Positions 17,089 through 26,191 of a stretch of 64,000 nt of DNA are shown here, piece by piece. Every line of letters begins with the position of its first letter. Within the stretch, counting starts at the first letter, position 1. The position numbers and the translations under genes were made by a program. The stretch is taken from positions 66,247-130,246 of the forward strand of contig MDLF01000047.1 of NCBI GenBank assembly GCA_001730095.1, read 5' to 3'. The DNA comes from Rhodobacteraceae bacterium (ex Bugula neritina AB1). Lineage in GTDB: Bacteria; Pseudomonadota; Alphaproteobacteria; Rhodobacterales; Rhodobacteraceae. The notes beneath the pieces are model-generated. The model had not been told where the DNA came from. It worked only from the letters and a program-made list of their open reading frames with translations, and searched no databases.

Positions 17089-18380
17089 TGGCATTCTGGC
17101 TGACGTTGATTGGCGGGTTGGTGGCGACCGCCGGCACCGGTGTCGCCCTGGGCGCCGCATTGGGGCTCACCGGGCTTTTGATCCTGCACTTCTTTTCCAA
17201 CGGCGCAACCTCGCTGGCGGTGGACGCGATCTGGAGTGTTTTCAACTCTTTCACCCTCAGTGCGGTGCCGATGTTCATCCTGCTGGGCGAAGTCCTGTTG
17301 CGCAGCGGTATCAGCGAGAAGGCCTATTCCGCCTTTTCGCCGCTGTTCCGGCGGATCCCTGGCGGGCTGTTGCACACCAATATCGCAGTCTGCACGTTGT
17401 TTGGCGCAGTCAGCGGCTCCAGCCTGTCGACCGCTGCTGCAGTGGGGTCAGTGGCCTATCCAGAGATGTCCAGGCGCGGCTATGACAAAGATGCCATTGT
17501 CGGCAGCCTGGCCGGCGGCGGCACCCTTGGGCTGCTGATCCCGCCCAGCCTGTCGTTTCTGATTTACGGCGCCCTGACAGAGACCTCAATCGGGCGGCTG
17601 TTCGCGGCGGGCATTATTCCGGGTTTTCTGGTGGGGGCGATGTTCATGGCCTATCTGCTGGTCAAATCCATTCGGAACCCCGCCATTGCACCGCGCAGCG
17701 AGACCCCGGTGCCGCTGGGCCAGGCCCTGGCGGGTTTTGCGCAGATTTGGCCGCTGCTGGCGCTGATCCTTGCGGTGATCGGCAGCATTGTCGGCGGTCT
17801 TGCGACCCCAACCGAGGCCGCGGGCGTTGGCGTGGTTCTGGCTGTCATCATCTGTTCCATCTGGGGGGATCTGACCTGGCAGAAACTGGGTGAAGCGGTC
17901 TATCATTCGGTGCTTTTGTTCACCTCTGTCGGCTTTCTGGTGCTGGGGGCAACCATTCTGGCAAAGTCGGCCAGCATCCTAGGCATTCCGCAGCAGGTGC
18001 TGGAAGCCGTGTCTGAAAGCGGACTGGGAACCTACAGCGTTCTGCTGATCGTCGTGCTGATCTATCTGCTGCTGGGCTGTTTCTTTGACGGGCTGTCACT
18101 GATGATCATGACCCTGCCGGTGGTGTTTCCGCTGCTGACAGGGCTGGGCTTCGACCCGGTCTGGATCGGGGTGATCATCACCATTGTGATCGAAATCGGC
18201 CAGGTGACGCCGCCGGTCGGGCTGAACCTGTCGGTGCTGACGGCGCTGACCGGCAATGACGTCAGTCTGGGCCGTGTTGCCATTGCCACGGTGCCCTATT
18301 GGCTGATCCACCTGTTTGCCATCCTGCTGCTCGCCTTGTTCCCGGCCCTGGCACTGTTCCTGCCCGGCCTGCTGTTCTGA
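17088..18380 (+). CDS. TRAP transporter large permease (DctM family)
   Basis: 430 residues, almost entirely membrane-spanning, with about 12 helices. DctM landmarks are visible: SVAYPEMSRRGYDKDAIVGSLAGGGTLG, PPSLSFLIYG, and the C-terminal ITPPVGL-like motif VTPPVGLNLSV. It is the sodium-coupled transport subunit. It is the third gene of the operon and is followed within 16 bases by the OsmC-like gene. Confidence 0.9.
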   Translation: MAFWLTLIGGLVATAGTGVALGAALGLTGLLILHFFSNGATSLAVDAIWSVFNSFTLSAVPMFILLGEVLLRSGISEKAYSAFSPLFRRIPGGLLHTNIAVCTLFGAVSGSSLSTAAAVGSVAYPEMSRRGYDKDAIVGSLAGGGTLGLLIPPSLSFLIYGALTETSIGRLFAAGIIPGFLVGAMFMAYLLVKSIRNPAIAPRSETPVPLGQALAGFAQIWPLLALILAVIGSIVGGLATPTEAAGVGVVLAVIICSIWGDLTWQKLGEAVYHSVLLFTSVGFLVLGATILAKSASILGIPQQVLEAVSESGLGTYSVLLIVVLIYLLLGCFFDGLSLMIMTLPVVFPLLTGLGFDPVWIGVIITIVIEIGQVTPPVGLNLSVLTALTGNDVSLGRVAIATVPYWLIHLFAILLLALFPALALFLPGLLF

Positions 18381-18396
18381 TTTAGGAAATCTGAAA

Positions 18397-18801
18397 ATGG
18401 TTGTGAAAGTGAAACCCAAAAGCTTTGGCCCGGTGTTCGTCTTGTTTGATGGCAGCGCAGAGCTGCTCTACGCCTATGGCGACCCGTCGCAAACCAGCCC
18501 CTATCCGCCGGTCACCTCGCCGGTTGATACGATGCTGGCGTCTTTGGCGGCCTGTATCGTGCGGTCAGTGGAATGGGCCGCAAACCAGCACAAAGCCCCG
18601 CTCAGCCCTTTTCAGGTCAGGGTGGACGGGCTGAAATCAGCCGAACTGCCAGGACGGATTGAAACGGCCCGGATCACTGTCATTGGCAGCTTGGTTGAGG
18701 ATGCTGAAGTCGCCGCCAGAATTCTGAAGCAGGCCAAATCGATCTGCACAGTCAGCAACTCAATGAACACCGAAGTCACGGTAACCCTGCAGCCGGATTG
18801 A
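18397..18801 (+). CDS. OsmC-like protein
   Basis: 134 residues from the ATG at 18397, with TAGGAA just upstream. It matches the OsmC/Ohr pattern: a beta-rich N-terminus, SPVDTMLASLAACIV (first redox Cys region) and a late Cys (AKSICTVSNSMNTEVTV). The family reduces hydroperoxides or acts on thiol/acyl substrates. Position directly after the TRAP genes and before the P450 suggests co-transcription. Confidence 0.78.
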   Translation: MVVKVKPKSFGPVFVLFDGSAELLYAYGDPSQTSPYPPVTSPVDTMLASLAACIVRSVEWAANQHKAPLSPFQVRVDGLKSAELPGRIETARITVIGSLVEDAEVAARILKQAKSICTVSNSMNTEVTVTLQPD

Positions 18802-18849
18802 CACAGCGGCCCCAGCCGCGGTTTGCCCGCTGCTCACCTGGAAACACAG

Positions 18850-20028
18850 ATGACTGATCAGATGATGAATGCCGGCGACATTCCCGTTGATACGCTGACC
18901 ACATTGGAGATGCTGGACCGGGATCCCGCTGCCGTCTACCGGCGCTTGCGGCGGGAAACCCCGGTTGTCAGGATCAAGGCGATCAACCGGATCGTGCTGA
19001 CCAAAGCAGACGATTGCCATCTGGCCAAGACGGACACCCGCCATTTCCACTCCACCGACAGCACAAGCGCGATGCAGCGGGCGTTTGGTGGCCACACCTT
19101 GATGCGCAAGGATGGACCTGCGCATCTGCAGGAGCGGCAGGCCATGTGTCCAAGTTTTCATGCCAGTCACATGTGCAGCACATGGCAGCAATTGTTCGAT
19201 CAAGTTGCCGATGCGGTGGTCGCTGCGCTGCCAAACGCCGGCGTCACTGATCTTCGTCAGTCTCTGGCGGCTCCTTTGTCGGCGCTTTACGTGCAACAGG
19301 TTCTGGGGATTGAGCCCAGCAGCCAAGATCAGCTGTTCGAATGGGCCAATGCGCTGATCACCGGCGCGATGAATGCAGGCTTCGATCCGGCGGTCTTTGC
19401 CATCAGCGACCGCGCCAACGACGAGATGAACGCCTGTTTCGACCAGATGATCATCCATCATCGCCGCAATCCCAATGCGTCTCTTTTGTCGGTGATGGCA
19501 AATGCTGCTGATCCGCTGCCGCTGAGCCAGATCCGTACCAACATGAAAATCTGTGTCGGCGGGTCGGTGGTTGAAAGCCGGGATGCGATCCTGTCCACTC
19601 TGGACGGGTTGTTGCGAAACCCTGACCAGTTGCGGTTCTCGATTGAAACCGGCCGCTGGGATCTGGCCTGCGAAGAAGGCCTGCGCTGGGTCGCGCCGAT
19701 ACAGGCCAGCCCGCGCATCATCGCCAAAGCTGTTGCGCTGCGCGGCGTGACCCTGCCCCAAGGAGAAACGATTATGGTGATCCAGGGGTCTGCCAACCAC
19801 GACGAGGACTATTGGCAAAACCCGGAGCAATTCGACATTCACCGCCCGCAGATCGCGAACCAGACCTTTGGCCTTGGCCCGCATCGCTGCATGGGCGGCG
19901 ATATGTACCGCCGCCTGGTCAGCGACGCCTTGCTCCCCAAGTTGTTCGAGCGGTTTCCGGATTTGACCGCAGCAGCAGACACCCCGGTGGAATACCGCGG
20001 CTTTGCCTTTCGCTGTCGGAACCACTGA
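18850..20028 (+). CDS. Cytochrome P450
   Basis: Heme monooxygenase of 392 residues from the ATG at 18850; a TTG further upstream is less likely. The heme-binding loop FGLGPHRCMGG contains the cysteine ligand, and an ExxR-like EEGLRW lies in the K-helix region. The I-helix is atypical: the usual acid-Thr pair near AGxxT is replaced by CVGGSVVESRDAI. No ferredoxin or reductase is encoded next to it. The gene ends two bases before the repeat-bearing DNA that borders the transposition module. Confidence 0.85.
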   Translation: MTDQMMNAGDIPVDTLTTLEMLDRDPAAVYRRLRRETPVVRIKAINRIVLTKADDCHLAKTDTRHFHSTDSTSAMQRAFGGHTLMRKDGPAHLQERQAMCPSFHASHMCSTWQQLFDQVADAVVAALPNAGVTDLRQSLAAPLSALYVQQVLGIEPSSQDQLFEWANALITGAMNAGFDPAVFAISDRANDEMNACFDQMIIHHRRNPNASLLSVMANAADPLPLSQIRTNMKICVGGSVVESRDAILSTLDGLLRNPDQLRFSIETGRWDLACEEGLRWVAPIQASPRIIAKAVALRGVTLPQGETIMVIQGSANHDEDYWQNPEQFDIHRPQIANQTFGLGPHRCMGGDMYRRLVSDALLPKLFERFPDLTAAADTPVEYRGFAFRCRNH

Positions 20029-20113
20029 AAAACTGCCATTGATGCCCACGCCCGCCTCGTAAGCTGTTGTTTTTTAATATCCCATATCTGCACAAACCAG
20101 TCGGGGCGGCTTT

Positions 20114-20166
20114 TCTGCCATTTTCCACGGAATTATCTGCCATCGAAAGTTCCAAAAAATTGCCAC
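20114..20166 (+). repeat. Three ~22-bp-spaced repeats beside tniQ (candidate transposase-binding sites)
   Basis: TCTGCCAT occurs at 20114-20121 and 20136-20143, and a related ATTGCCAC at 20159-20166, giving spacings of 22 and 23 bases. Another ACTGCCAT is at 20032-20039. Tn7-family ends carry arrays of ~22-bp transposase-binding repeats, so this may be one transposon end lying between the P450 and tniQ. The exact terminus was not resolved; TGTTGT at 20065 is one possibility. Confidence 0.45.
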
Positions 20167-20204
20167 CCGAAGGCGGCAATATGGATGGTTTGTACGTTGG
20201 AGCG

Positions 20205-22055
20205 CTAGAGCTCCAAGGCTTTCGGCAAGTCAGCCCGTCGGTAGAGAATCGCGCCCAGGGTCTTGGCGTCGAATGCCGGCTTCACTTCATGTGCAGCAAG
20301 TATCCACTTCAATTGCGTCTGCTTGCATTTCGCCTCGATCAGAAGACTCTTGAAGGTCACGAACTTGCTGCGGAAGCAGGCCATGGCTTCGGGCGTGACC
20401 CACGGCTCGGCTTCACCCGGTACGGAAACCGTTTCCAGAACAGCTTCACCGGTCTTCTCCGCAAGCAGCCGCTTACCCGCAGCTTCCCCAATACCCAGCA
20501 TCATAAATGCACAGCTGGCAGTCATGCCGGGCCTGCTGAGAGATGTGAGGGCCTTGATCTCCTTCGGATCGACCAGGAGACCGCCAATACCAGGCGTCGT
20601 TTCAAGCCGCATAACACGCCGAAACTGGCCATCAAACAGAGCAGCCAATACCAAATGCATGTTCTTCTGAGTGATTGCAGCACTCTTCGTCAGCCGCACC
20701 ATGGTACCAGGGGCCTTGGACACAGGCATAGCGATGCGTTCAAGGCGCGTGAGAAGCGCGTTAACCTGCTCGCGGTCGACCGCCCGTCTGATTTTGGCAT
20801 TCGACAACCCGCCGTCGTGTAACAGGGTCAAGATCCCCCCGTCCAAAAGCGCTGCAACCATGTTTCTGGATGCATTGAGCATTTGCGGCAGCAGGGTAAC
20901 TGCTACCGCCCGTTTCACTTCCTCTGAGACGGCTTTACCTGTCTCATAATCCACCAGCACATGGGAACCAGGCAGCTCTGCCTCGGCTTCTGTGATCATG
21001 CCTTTGGCCAGCAGAGCATTTTTCAAAGTGGCACTATGCACGCCTTCGGAAGCGGCCAAGGAGGCAAGGCTGCTCCGGGGCGGGTTCACCACGGCCGTTC
21101 CAAGCAGCAGCTGGCCCGCCTGTACGTCCAGGTTATCCAGAATGTGCTCGCGAAGGACGTCCCTAATCGGGCCAGGGTCTTTTGACAGCTTTGAGGACCC
21201 GAGCCAAGAGTACAGCATTCCATATGCCGACAGGCGCCGCAGCGGGCCGTCCGCCGTCATCCGGGCACGTTCCAAAAGCTGCTCCAATGCGGTCCTGACG
21301 CCGTCCTCCCCGCTAGTTACATATCGCCAGCCAGCCTGCCCTGCCGCATCCCAATCCATCTGTTCCAGTTCGGCCGCTTTTGTTCGAGAACCGAACGTCA
21401 AAACAGCTCCCAGCATCTCGGTTGCCCGGACGGCCTGTTCGATCCCCTGATCATCAAGCCATCCCGGCCCCTTGACGCCTTCCAGGCGGCCAAGGACGTA
21501 GTCCTGAAGCGGTGACGGTGAGCGTTCAGGCAGCGGCTCAGCCAAGGCCTGCAGCGCGGATCCGGTTTCAGGCACCAGCATTTGCAACTCCCGAGACAAG
21601 TCATCCTGGGCGTCATGCAGCCGCTCCATGAGCGGCTGCTGATGGCGCGGGCAAACCCTGACCGGAGCCAGCAGCCACTCCAGCCGCCCCCGCCGCCGCG
21701 CGTGGGGACGGCTGGCGCCATCTTCATCCTCCGCCAGGCAGGCAGGGCAGAAGCGGGTCGCACGGCCAGTCATGAAGTCCTTGGAAAACACCTCGCCGCG
21801 CAGTTCAAAACGCCTGCCGTCCAGGCTGCGGATGGTGTTGTGCTCCACCACCTTGTGGTCCTGACAAGCAAGATCACAGAGGCGCCGGATCGCGTCTGGA
21901 TGCCCGCCCGCGAGCCGCATGAACGGCACGTCCATGTCGTTGAGGAAAGGCCGGAGGCTGCCACCGGTGTGCAGGGCTGCAAGACGCGCAGCCCAGGACA
22001 GCGGCGTCTCGCCAGGTGCAAACGGAAGAGAGGGATACAGCTTGTCCATGGTCAT
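20205..22055 (-). CDS. tniQ: TniQ/TnsD-family transposition targeting protein
   Basis: 616 residues. The N-terminal ~160 residues carry the TniQ signature: PGETPLSWAARLA, then a zinc-finger pattern RFCPACLAEDEDG...RVCPRHQQPL (C-x2-C, C-x2-H). The remainder is a large uncharacterised helical region that could read target DNA, as in TnsD. TniQ proteins choose the insertion site and recruit the AAA+ ATPase. The start overlaps the tniB stop by four bases, and it is the last gene of the module. Confidence 0.85.
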   Translation of the reverse strand: MTMDKLYPSLPFAPGETPLSWAARLAALHTGGSLRPFLNDMDVPFMRLAGGHPDAIRRLCDLACQDHKVVEHNTIRSLDGRRFELRGEVFSKDFMTGRATRFCPACLAEDEDGASRPHARRRGRLEWLLAPVRVCPRHQQPLMERLHDAQDDLSRELQMLVPETGSALQALAEPLPERSPSPLQDYVLGRLEGVKGPGWLDDQGIEQAVRATEMLGAVLTFGSRTKAAELEQMDWDAAGQAGWRYVTSGEDGVRTALEQLLERARMTADGPLRRLSAYGMLYSWLGSSKLSKDPGPIRDVLREHILDNLDVQAGQLLLGTAVVNPPRSSLASLAASEGVHSATLKNALLAKGMITEAEAELPGSHVLVDYETGKAVSEEVKRAVAVTLLPQMLNASRNMVAALLDGGILTLLHDGGLSNAKIRRAVDREQVNALLTRLERIAMPVSKAPGTMVRLTKSAAITQKNMHLVLAALFDGQFRRVMRLETTPGIGGLLVDPKEIKALTSLSRPGMTASCAFMMLGIGEAAGKRLLAEKTGEAVLETVSVPGEAEPWVTPEAMACFRSKFVTFKSLLIEAKCKQTQLKWILAAHEVKPAFDAKTLGAILYRRADLPKALEL

Positions 22056-23026
22056 GCCCTCTGCTTCCGCTTGCGTTTGACCGGCTTCCTGGACTCTTCC
22101 TCTTCATCGGAAGCATCCGGGTCGATCGTCCACCACTCCGGAACCTCGAACACATTCTGGTCGAGCGGGCATCCCTCGTCGAACGCCCAGGCTTCCGAGA
22201 AATGCCAGATATCCAGAGCCGCCTCACCATGGTTCAGCGCCTGCTCGATTGCCGCATTGATGGTCTCGATGCAGCGCCCGAACCTGTAGCGGGAGGCATG
22301 GAACAGCCTGTCGACCAGGTCCTCTTGCTGAGGCGGCTCCAGATCCGCGCGGGCGCAGTATTGCTCGATCAGGGCAGCGAACTGTTCCTTGTCAGTATGC
22401 ACTGCGACCGGTTTCAGATTGATGGTGGAAAACCGGCGCTTAACCTGCGCGTCCGTACGGATGATTTCCCGGAGCCTTTCGGTGCCGGACAGGATCACAA
22501 TCACCGGGTGCTCCCCCTGCATCAGCGTCTTCACCGCCCTGAGGATCAGGTTCCGGTCGGCACAGAACAGATCGTGCGCCTCGTCAATCCACAGGACGGC
22601 GATCCCGAGCAAGTGGAGCCGTTCACGGAACACCTGGAGCTGGCTCCAGACCTCGCTGCGGCCGGATTTCACGGGGTAGCCGCTGCGGGTCAAAAGCTCC
22701 TGCGTCACGCTCTTCAGGGTCGCGGGGCTCGGCACCACCGTATCCAGGTAGAGAGGGCGCCCCTCCGGCATCTGGGAGAGCACAGGGTGCCGGGAAAGGC
22801 CCCGGTCCACCAAAGTAGATTTACCGCCGCCGGGTCCGTCGATCACCAGGATGCCGCGCGTCTCGCCGGTGGAGGTGAAGCGCAAAGCCTCAGGCAGCAG
22901 GTTGCCCGAGTTATCGCGTTTCAGGAGCCGGTCGAGGTGGGACGCGAATTCCGCGTCCCTGGGAGATCCGACATGAAGGTTGCGCAGGGTTTCCAGCGTG
23001 TCGGCGATCTTTGCATGGTCAGTCAT
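22052..23026 (-). CDS. tniB: TniB/TnsC-family AAA+ transposition ATPase
   Basis: 324 residues. Walker A (IDGPGGGKSTLVDR) and Walker B (VLWIDEAHDLF) are clear, followed by a sensor-like ILSGTERL. It is the regulator that connects the targeting protein to the transposase and confers target immunity. The C-terminus is basic (KPVKRKRKQRA). It begins two bases after the tniA stop and overlaps tniQ. Confidence 0.88.
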   Translation of the reverse strand: MTDHAKIADTLETLRNLHVGSPRDAEFASHLDRLLKRDNSGNLLPEALRFTSTGETRGILVIDGPGGGKSTLVDRGLSRHPVLSQMPEGRPLYLDTVVPSPATLKSVTQELLTRSGYPVKSGRSEVWSQLQVFRERLHLLGIAVLWIDEAHDLFCADRNLILRAVKTLMQGEHPVIVILSGTERLREIIRTDAQVKRRFSTINLKPVAVHTDKEQFAALIEQYCARADLEPPQQEDLVDRLFHASRYRFGRCIETINAAIEQALNHGEAALDIWHFSEAWAFDEGCPLDQNVFEVPEWWTIDPDASDEEEESRKPVKRKRKQRA

Positions 23027-23028
23027 GA

Positions 23029-25188
23029 TCAGTTGTCCTCGATGGTCAGGTTGGAAGGTTTGGTTCCACGGCGTGCAGAGGCCGGTTTCTTGCTGGCGGT
23101 TTTCTCGGTTTCGCTGGTTTCCGCTTCTGGGGCAGGGAAAGAACTGCCGATGCCGTCCTTGGCCTTCTGCAACGGCTTGTGTTTGCCGAACCGGACGCCC
23201 CGGAAGATCCGTTTTTCCTCCCGCGCAATGCGCTCCGGCGACCAGTCCTCGACCACCAGATTGGCAAGTGCCATGGCCTCGGCGTTGCGTTCGGAGATCG
23301 CTTTGATCGCCTGCTGAACAACCTCGGTGTTGATCCGCTTTGCCTTGGGGTTCCTGGAACGCACGTCCCGGGTGGCCGACAGCCAGATCTGCGCGGGCAC
23401 GCCATCAAGCTCATGGTCGATGGCGGGAACAGTGAACCAGTCGCTGCCAAGCCGCACTTCGATGGCGCCGATGTCCTTGGGGTGCCAGCGCACGTCGACA
23501 TCGCATTTGTCCTTGCGCAGCATCCAGTCGGCCAGCCGTTCCGAATGGTAGCGGACGCCAAGAACGGTCAAGCCTTCCTTGCTGAGGACACGCGTCATCC
23601 GGTGGCCGAAGACGAGCCGGCTGCGGCGCATGTCCGGAGACGGCCGAACACCCCATTTCCCCATCAAACGGCGCCAGGTCTCGGCGGGCGTCTTGCCGTC
23701 CAAACCGCGGTGCGGAGTGTTGTGGTAGATGTCTACAACCCAGCGCACCAGAACGAAGGCCAGGTCGTCGAAGGTCAGAGCTGCGCGCTCTTCCGGCTTT
23801 GCGTCCCCCTTGCTGACGACGTCGGAAAACGTGCGACCGGACAGGCGGGGCAGCAGGTCCAAGGCGACAGTGTTGAACACACGCTCAATGGTCCCGCGGA
23901 CTTCCGGGCAGCCCGCGATTGCCAGTTCCTTGGTGATCCCAAGATCGGCACAAGCGAAGCGGAAGGCCTGCGACTTGAACGCAACTCCGCAGTCCGTGAC
24001 GATCAGTTCCGGAATACCATACATGTCCCAATGACCGAGTGCGCCAACCAGATCAGCCCATTGGCCTTTGTTGGACACAACCATCTGGAGCACCTGTACC
24101 GCGGCCCGCGCTTTCGGCGCCGTGGAAATGACCATCCCCACGATGCAGCGGGTGGTGCAGCAGATCGCCACCGTCAGCGTCCAACGCTTCGCGGTCTTGT
24201 CCAGGCCCAGCTGGAGGCGTTCCTCTTCAGTGAACAGGTCGATGAGCCCGCTGGAATGCATCAGCGTCATCAGATCGATTTCCCATTCATCGATCTCGAC
24301 CCGCTGAAGCGGGCGGGTCAGGTCAAGCCCGTTCAGAACCGGCTTGAACTTTTTACGGGCAGCCGCTTCGCCGTAGCGGGCCGTGATCACCGCAAACGGG
24401 TCGAGCGCCCGGATCGCACGGCGTGTGGTTTCCCGGCTGGGCACTTTGAAGGAAGGCAGCCCGCGTTCTTTCCGCTCGGCATTCCGGTCCTCAAAGGCGA
24501 TCTGAACATTTTCGTGGATCGTCTTGATGGTTGGCCTCTCAAGGCTCATGTAGCCGCGCACTTCCTTCATCAGCAGACCGACTTCTTCCGGTCCAAGAAC
24601 CCGGTTGCGGTTCCCGCGCAAATGCATCGCGTCCAGCAAGCCCGCCTGGCCATCAAGTTCAGCAGCCTTGATCCAGTTTCGCAGCGTCCGGGGCTTTGGC
24701 GGAATCGAAATGTCCGCCGATTTTCCCGGCTCGGCCACACCCAAAGGATTGAGGTTTTCCGCAAACTGCGTTGCCTTGCCGATCAGAACTTCGGTGTTGG
24801 CCTTGATCGCAGCATCGGTGCGGTTGATCTTACCCTCACGCTCCATTTCGAGGAACGCCTCGACATAGGCGCTGCGTTTTGCGACCCGGGCGTTATGGGT
24901 CAACGGCAAAGCGGACAGAAGGCTGGTGCTGGACTGCTGCTGCCGGGCCGCCTTTTCCGGATGGAAAAAATTCGGCTCAATGCGGAGACGACCCAGCGAC
25001 GACAGGCGGCTCAGTTCCTCATGCGAGAACTGATAGGCCCGGCCGGTTCCATCCTCCATTTTCAGCGTTTTCCCAGCTTCATTCTCGAAGAGGAAGCTGT
25101 AAGACACCTCATTGACGGTAATGCGGTCGAAGGCACCGATTGCGATGCGGGTTTGGCGATAGTCGTAAGTCAGTTTCATCATTGCCAT
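23029..25188 (-). CDS. tniA: TniA/TnsB-family DDE transposase
   Basis: 719 residues. A helix-turn-helix region precedes an RNase-H-like catalytic core whose acidic residues are read in EIDEWEIDL, IVTDCGVAF and RGTIERVFNT (D, D, E). A C-terminal basic region follows. It cuts and joins the 3' ends of the element. The chosen ATG (25188) overlaps the stop of the preceding ORF in TGATG; ATGs at 25182 and 25179 are alternatives. The catalytic-core DNA at 24220-24349 is duplicated in degenerate form at 25340-25470. Confidence 0.9.
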   Translation of the reverse strand: MAMMKLTYDYRQTRIAIGAFDRITVNEVSYSFLFENEAGKTLKMEDGTGRAYQFSHEELSRLSSLGRLRIEPNFFHPEKAARQQQSSTSLLSALPLTHNARVAKRSAYVEAFLEMEREGKINRTDAAIKANTEVLIGKATQFAENLNPLGVAEPGKSADISIPPKPRTLRNWIKAAELDGQAGLLDAMHLRGNRNRVLGPEEVGLLMKEVRGYMSLERPTIKTIHENVQIAFEDRNAERKERGLPSFKVPSRETTRRAIRALDPFAVITARYGEAAARKKFKPVLNGLDLTRPLQRVEIDEWEIDLMTLMHSSGLIDLFTEEERLQLGLDKTAKRWTLTVAICCTTRCIVGMVISTAPKARAAVQVLQMVVSNKGQWADLVGALGHWDMYGIPELIVTDCGVAFKSQAFRFACADLGITKELAIAGCPEVRGTIERVFNTVALDLLPRLSGRTFSDVVSKGDAKPEERAALTFDDLAFVLVRWVVDIYHNTPHRGLDGKTPAETWRRLMGKWGVRPSPDMRRSRLVFGHRMTRVLSKEGLTVLGVRYHSERLADWMLRKDKCDVDVRWHPKDIGAIEVRLGSDWFTVPAIDHELDGVPAQIWLSATRDVRSRNPKAKRINTEVVQQAIKAISERNAEAMALANLVVEDWSPERIAREEKRIFRGVRFGKHKPLQKAKDGIGSSFPAPEAETSETEKTASKKPASARRGTKPSNLTIEDN

Positions 25189-25233
25189 CAGACCTGCTCC
25201 TTCCTGAGGACCTGAGATTTCGGGGAGATATGC
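25188..25233. repeat. Direct repeat copy 1 (junction of mosaic ORF and tniA)
   Basis: This ~46-bp stretch is nearly identical to 25513-25558. Shared blocks are ATCAGACCTGCTCC and GATTTCGGGGA. Each copy spans the end of an upstream frame and the start of the next, consistent with duplication of the tnsA-tniA junction. Confidence 0.75.
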
Positions 25234-25514
25234 GCGTAGCTGACGCCCTGGAGGAAGCCGTCCTCATTGTGCCATTCGAAGCCGGCCTGTTCGCAGACCT
25301 CACCAGTCTCCGGTCCGGAAGAAACTCCGAACAGGAGCCATTCCTCTTCATTGAAAACGTCGATGCGGCCGCTGGATTGCATCAGCGTCGTCAGATCGAT
25401 GTTCCAGTCATCGATCTCAATCCGCTGGAGCGGATGGTGCAGGTCCAGCACGTTCAGAACCGGCTCGAACGCCGCGTGTGCGGCTGCATTGTGGTAATCG
25501 TAGGACAGCTTCAT
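25188..25514 (-). pseudogene. Mosaic ORF (108 codons) made of tniA and tnsA pieces
   Basis: An intact reading frame, but not an independent family. Residues 1-7 (MKLSYDY) match the TniA start (MKLTYDY). Residues ~17-60 (FEPVLNVLDLHHPLQRIEID...) match the TniA catalytic core around its first Asp. Residues ~65-83 (GPETGEVCEQAGFEWHNEDG) match the middle of TnsA. The last ~14 (ISPKSQVLRKEQV) match the TnsA C-terminus. The order is what remains if a tnsA-tniA tandem duplication lost internal segments. It keeps the coupled TGATG junctions at both ends, so it may still be translated. No known function. Confidence 0.75.
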
Positions 25515-25558
25515 CAGACCTGCTCCCTTTTGAAGACCTGGGATTTCGGGGAAATGCG
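25513..25558. repeat. Direct repeat copy 2 (junction of tnsA and mosaic ORF)
   Basis: Partner of 25188-25233. It encodes the last residues of TnsA and the TGATG overlap into the mosaic ORF. Confidence 0.75.
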
Positions 25559-26191
25559 CTCGTGGCTTACGAGCTGAAGATGGCGGGACCGGAGCAGCCG
25601 GATCAGCGCCCGGAAGCCCATGGCGCCGCAGCCAGCACGGTCCCTGAGAGCCTCCAGAGTTTCGATGCCCTGCATGTCCCGAACGGCTTTCCGCGCCGCG
25701 TCATCGGCCTCCGGATCCTCCTCGCGAACGGAATGAAGCAGTTCGGCATTGAACAGCTCGACGGGGTCCAGGTCCTCTTCCGTCAGCAGGCGGACATCGG
25801 CAACGAAGCCTGCTTTCCGCGCCTGATCCGAGATCCGGCACATCTCCTCGAAAAACGCGTCGCTCACGCCATAGGTAGGCCGCACGGAATAGGCGATAAC
25901 CACTCCATCAGTCTGCACCACCACGAAGTCGAAGTAGTGGGGGTGGAGCTCGCCGTCTGCATCGTGCCATTCAAAGCTAACCTGCTCGTAGATCTCGCCG
26001 GTTTCCGGCCGGGCGGCCAGGCAAAGGCAGAACTGCAGCTCGTGATGGCTTTCGAGTTGGACAATGCGTCCAGGGCCATCGCCCAGGACGGCGTGGCCGG
26101 TGAAGTGCCCCTTGGAGGCCGCCGCGACATCGCGGTTGGCAAGGCTGGGTTCAGGAAGCCGGATGCCTCCCCGTTGAAAAGGATAGGACAT
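25514..26191 (-). CDS. tnsA: TnsA-like transposon endonuclease
   Basis: 225 residues. An N-terminal nuclease region reads ESHHELQFCLCLAARPETG followed by HYFDFVVVQTDGVVIAYSVRP, matching the E, D and K positions of the restriction-like TnsA fold. In Tn7, TnsA cuts the 5' ends so that the element moves by cut-and-paste. Here the expected catalytic Lys position reads Arg (SVRP), so activity is uncertain. It is the first gene of the minus-strand module, and its stop overlaps the mosaic ORF. Confidence 0.75.
   Translation of the reverse strand: MSYPFQRGGIRLPEPSLANRDVAAASKGHFTGHAVLGDGPGRIVQLESHHELQFCLCLAARPETGEIYEQVSFEWHDADGELHPHYFDFVVVQTDGVVIAYSVRPTYGVSDAFFEEMCRISDQARKAGFVADVRLLTEEDLDPVELFNAELLHSVREEDPEADDAARKAVRDMQGIETLEALRDRAGCGAMGFRALIRLLRSRHLQLVSHERISPKSQVFKREQV

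Noticed and set aside
18760..20049. A 429-codon minus-strand ORF antisense to the P450
   Set aside because: It mirrors the P450 and OsmC frames, has no motifs and no upstream ribosome-binding site.
23179..25215. A 678-codon plus-strand ORF antisense to tniA
   Set aside because: The opposite strand encodes a transposase with all motifs in place. The antisense translation has no family features and follows from high GC codon positions.
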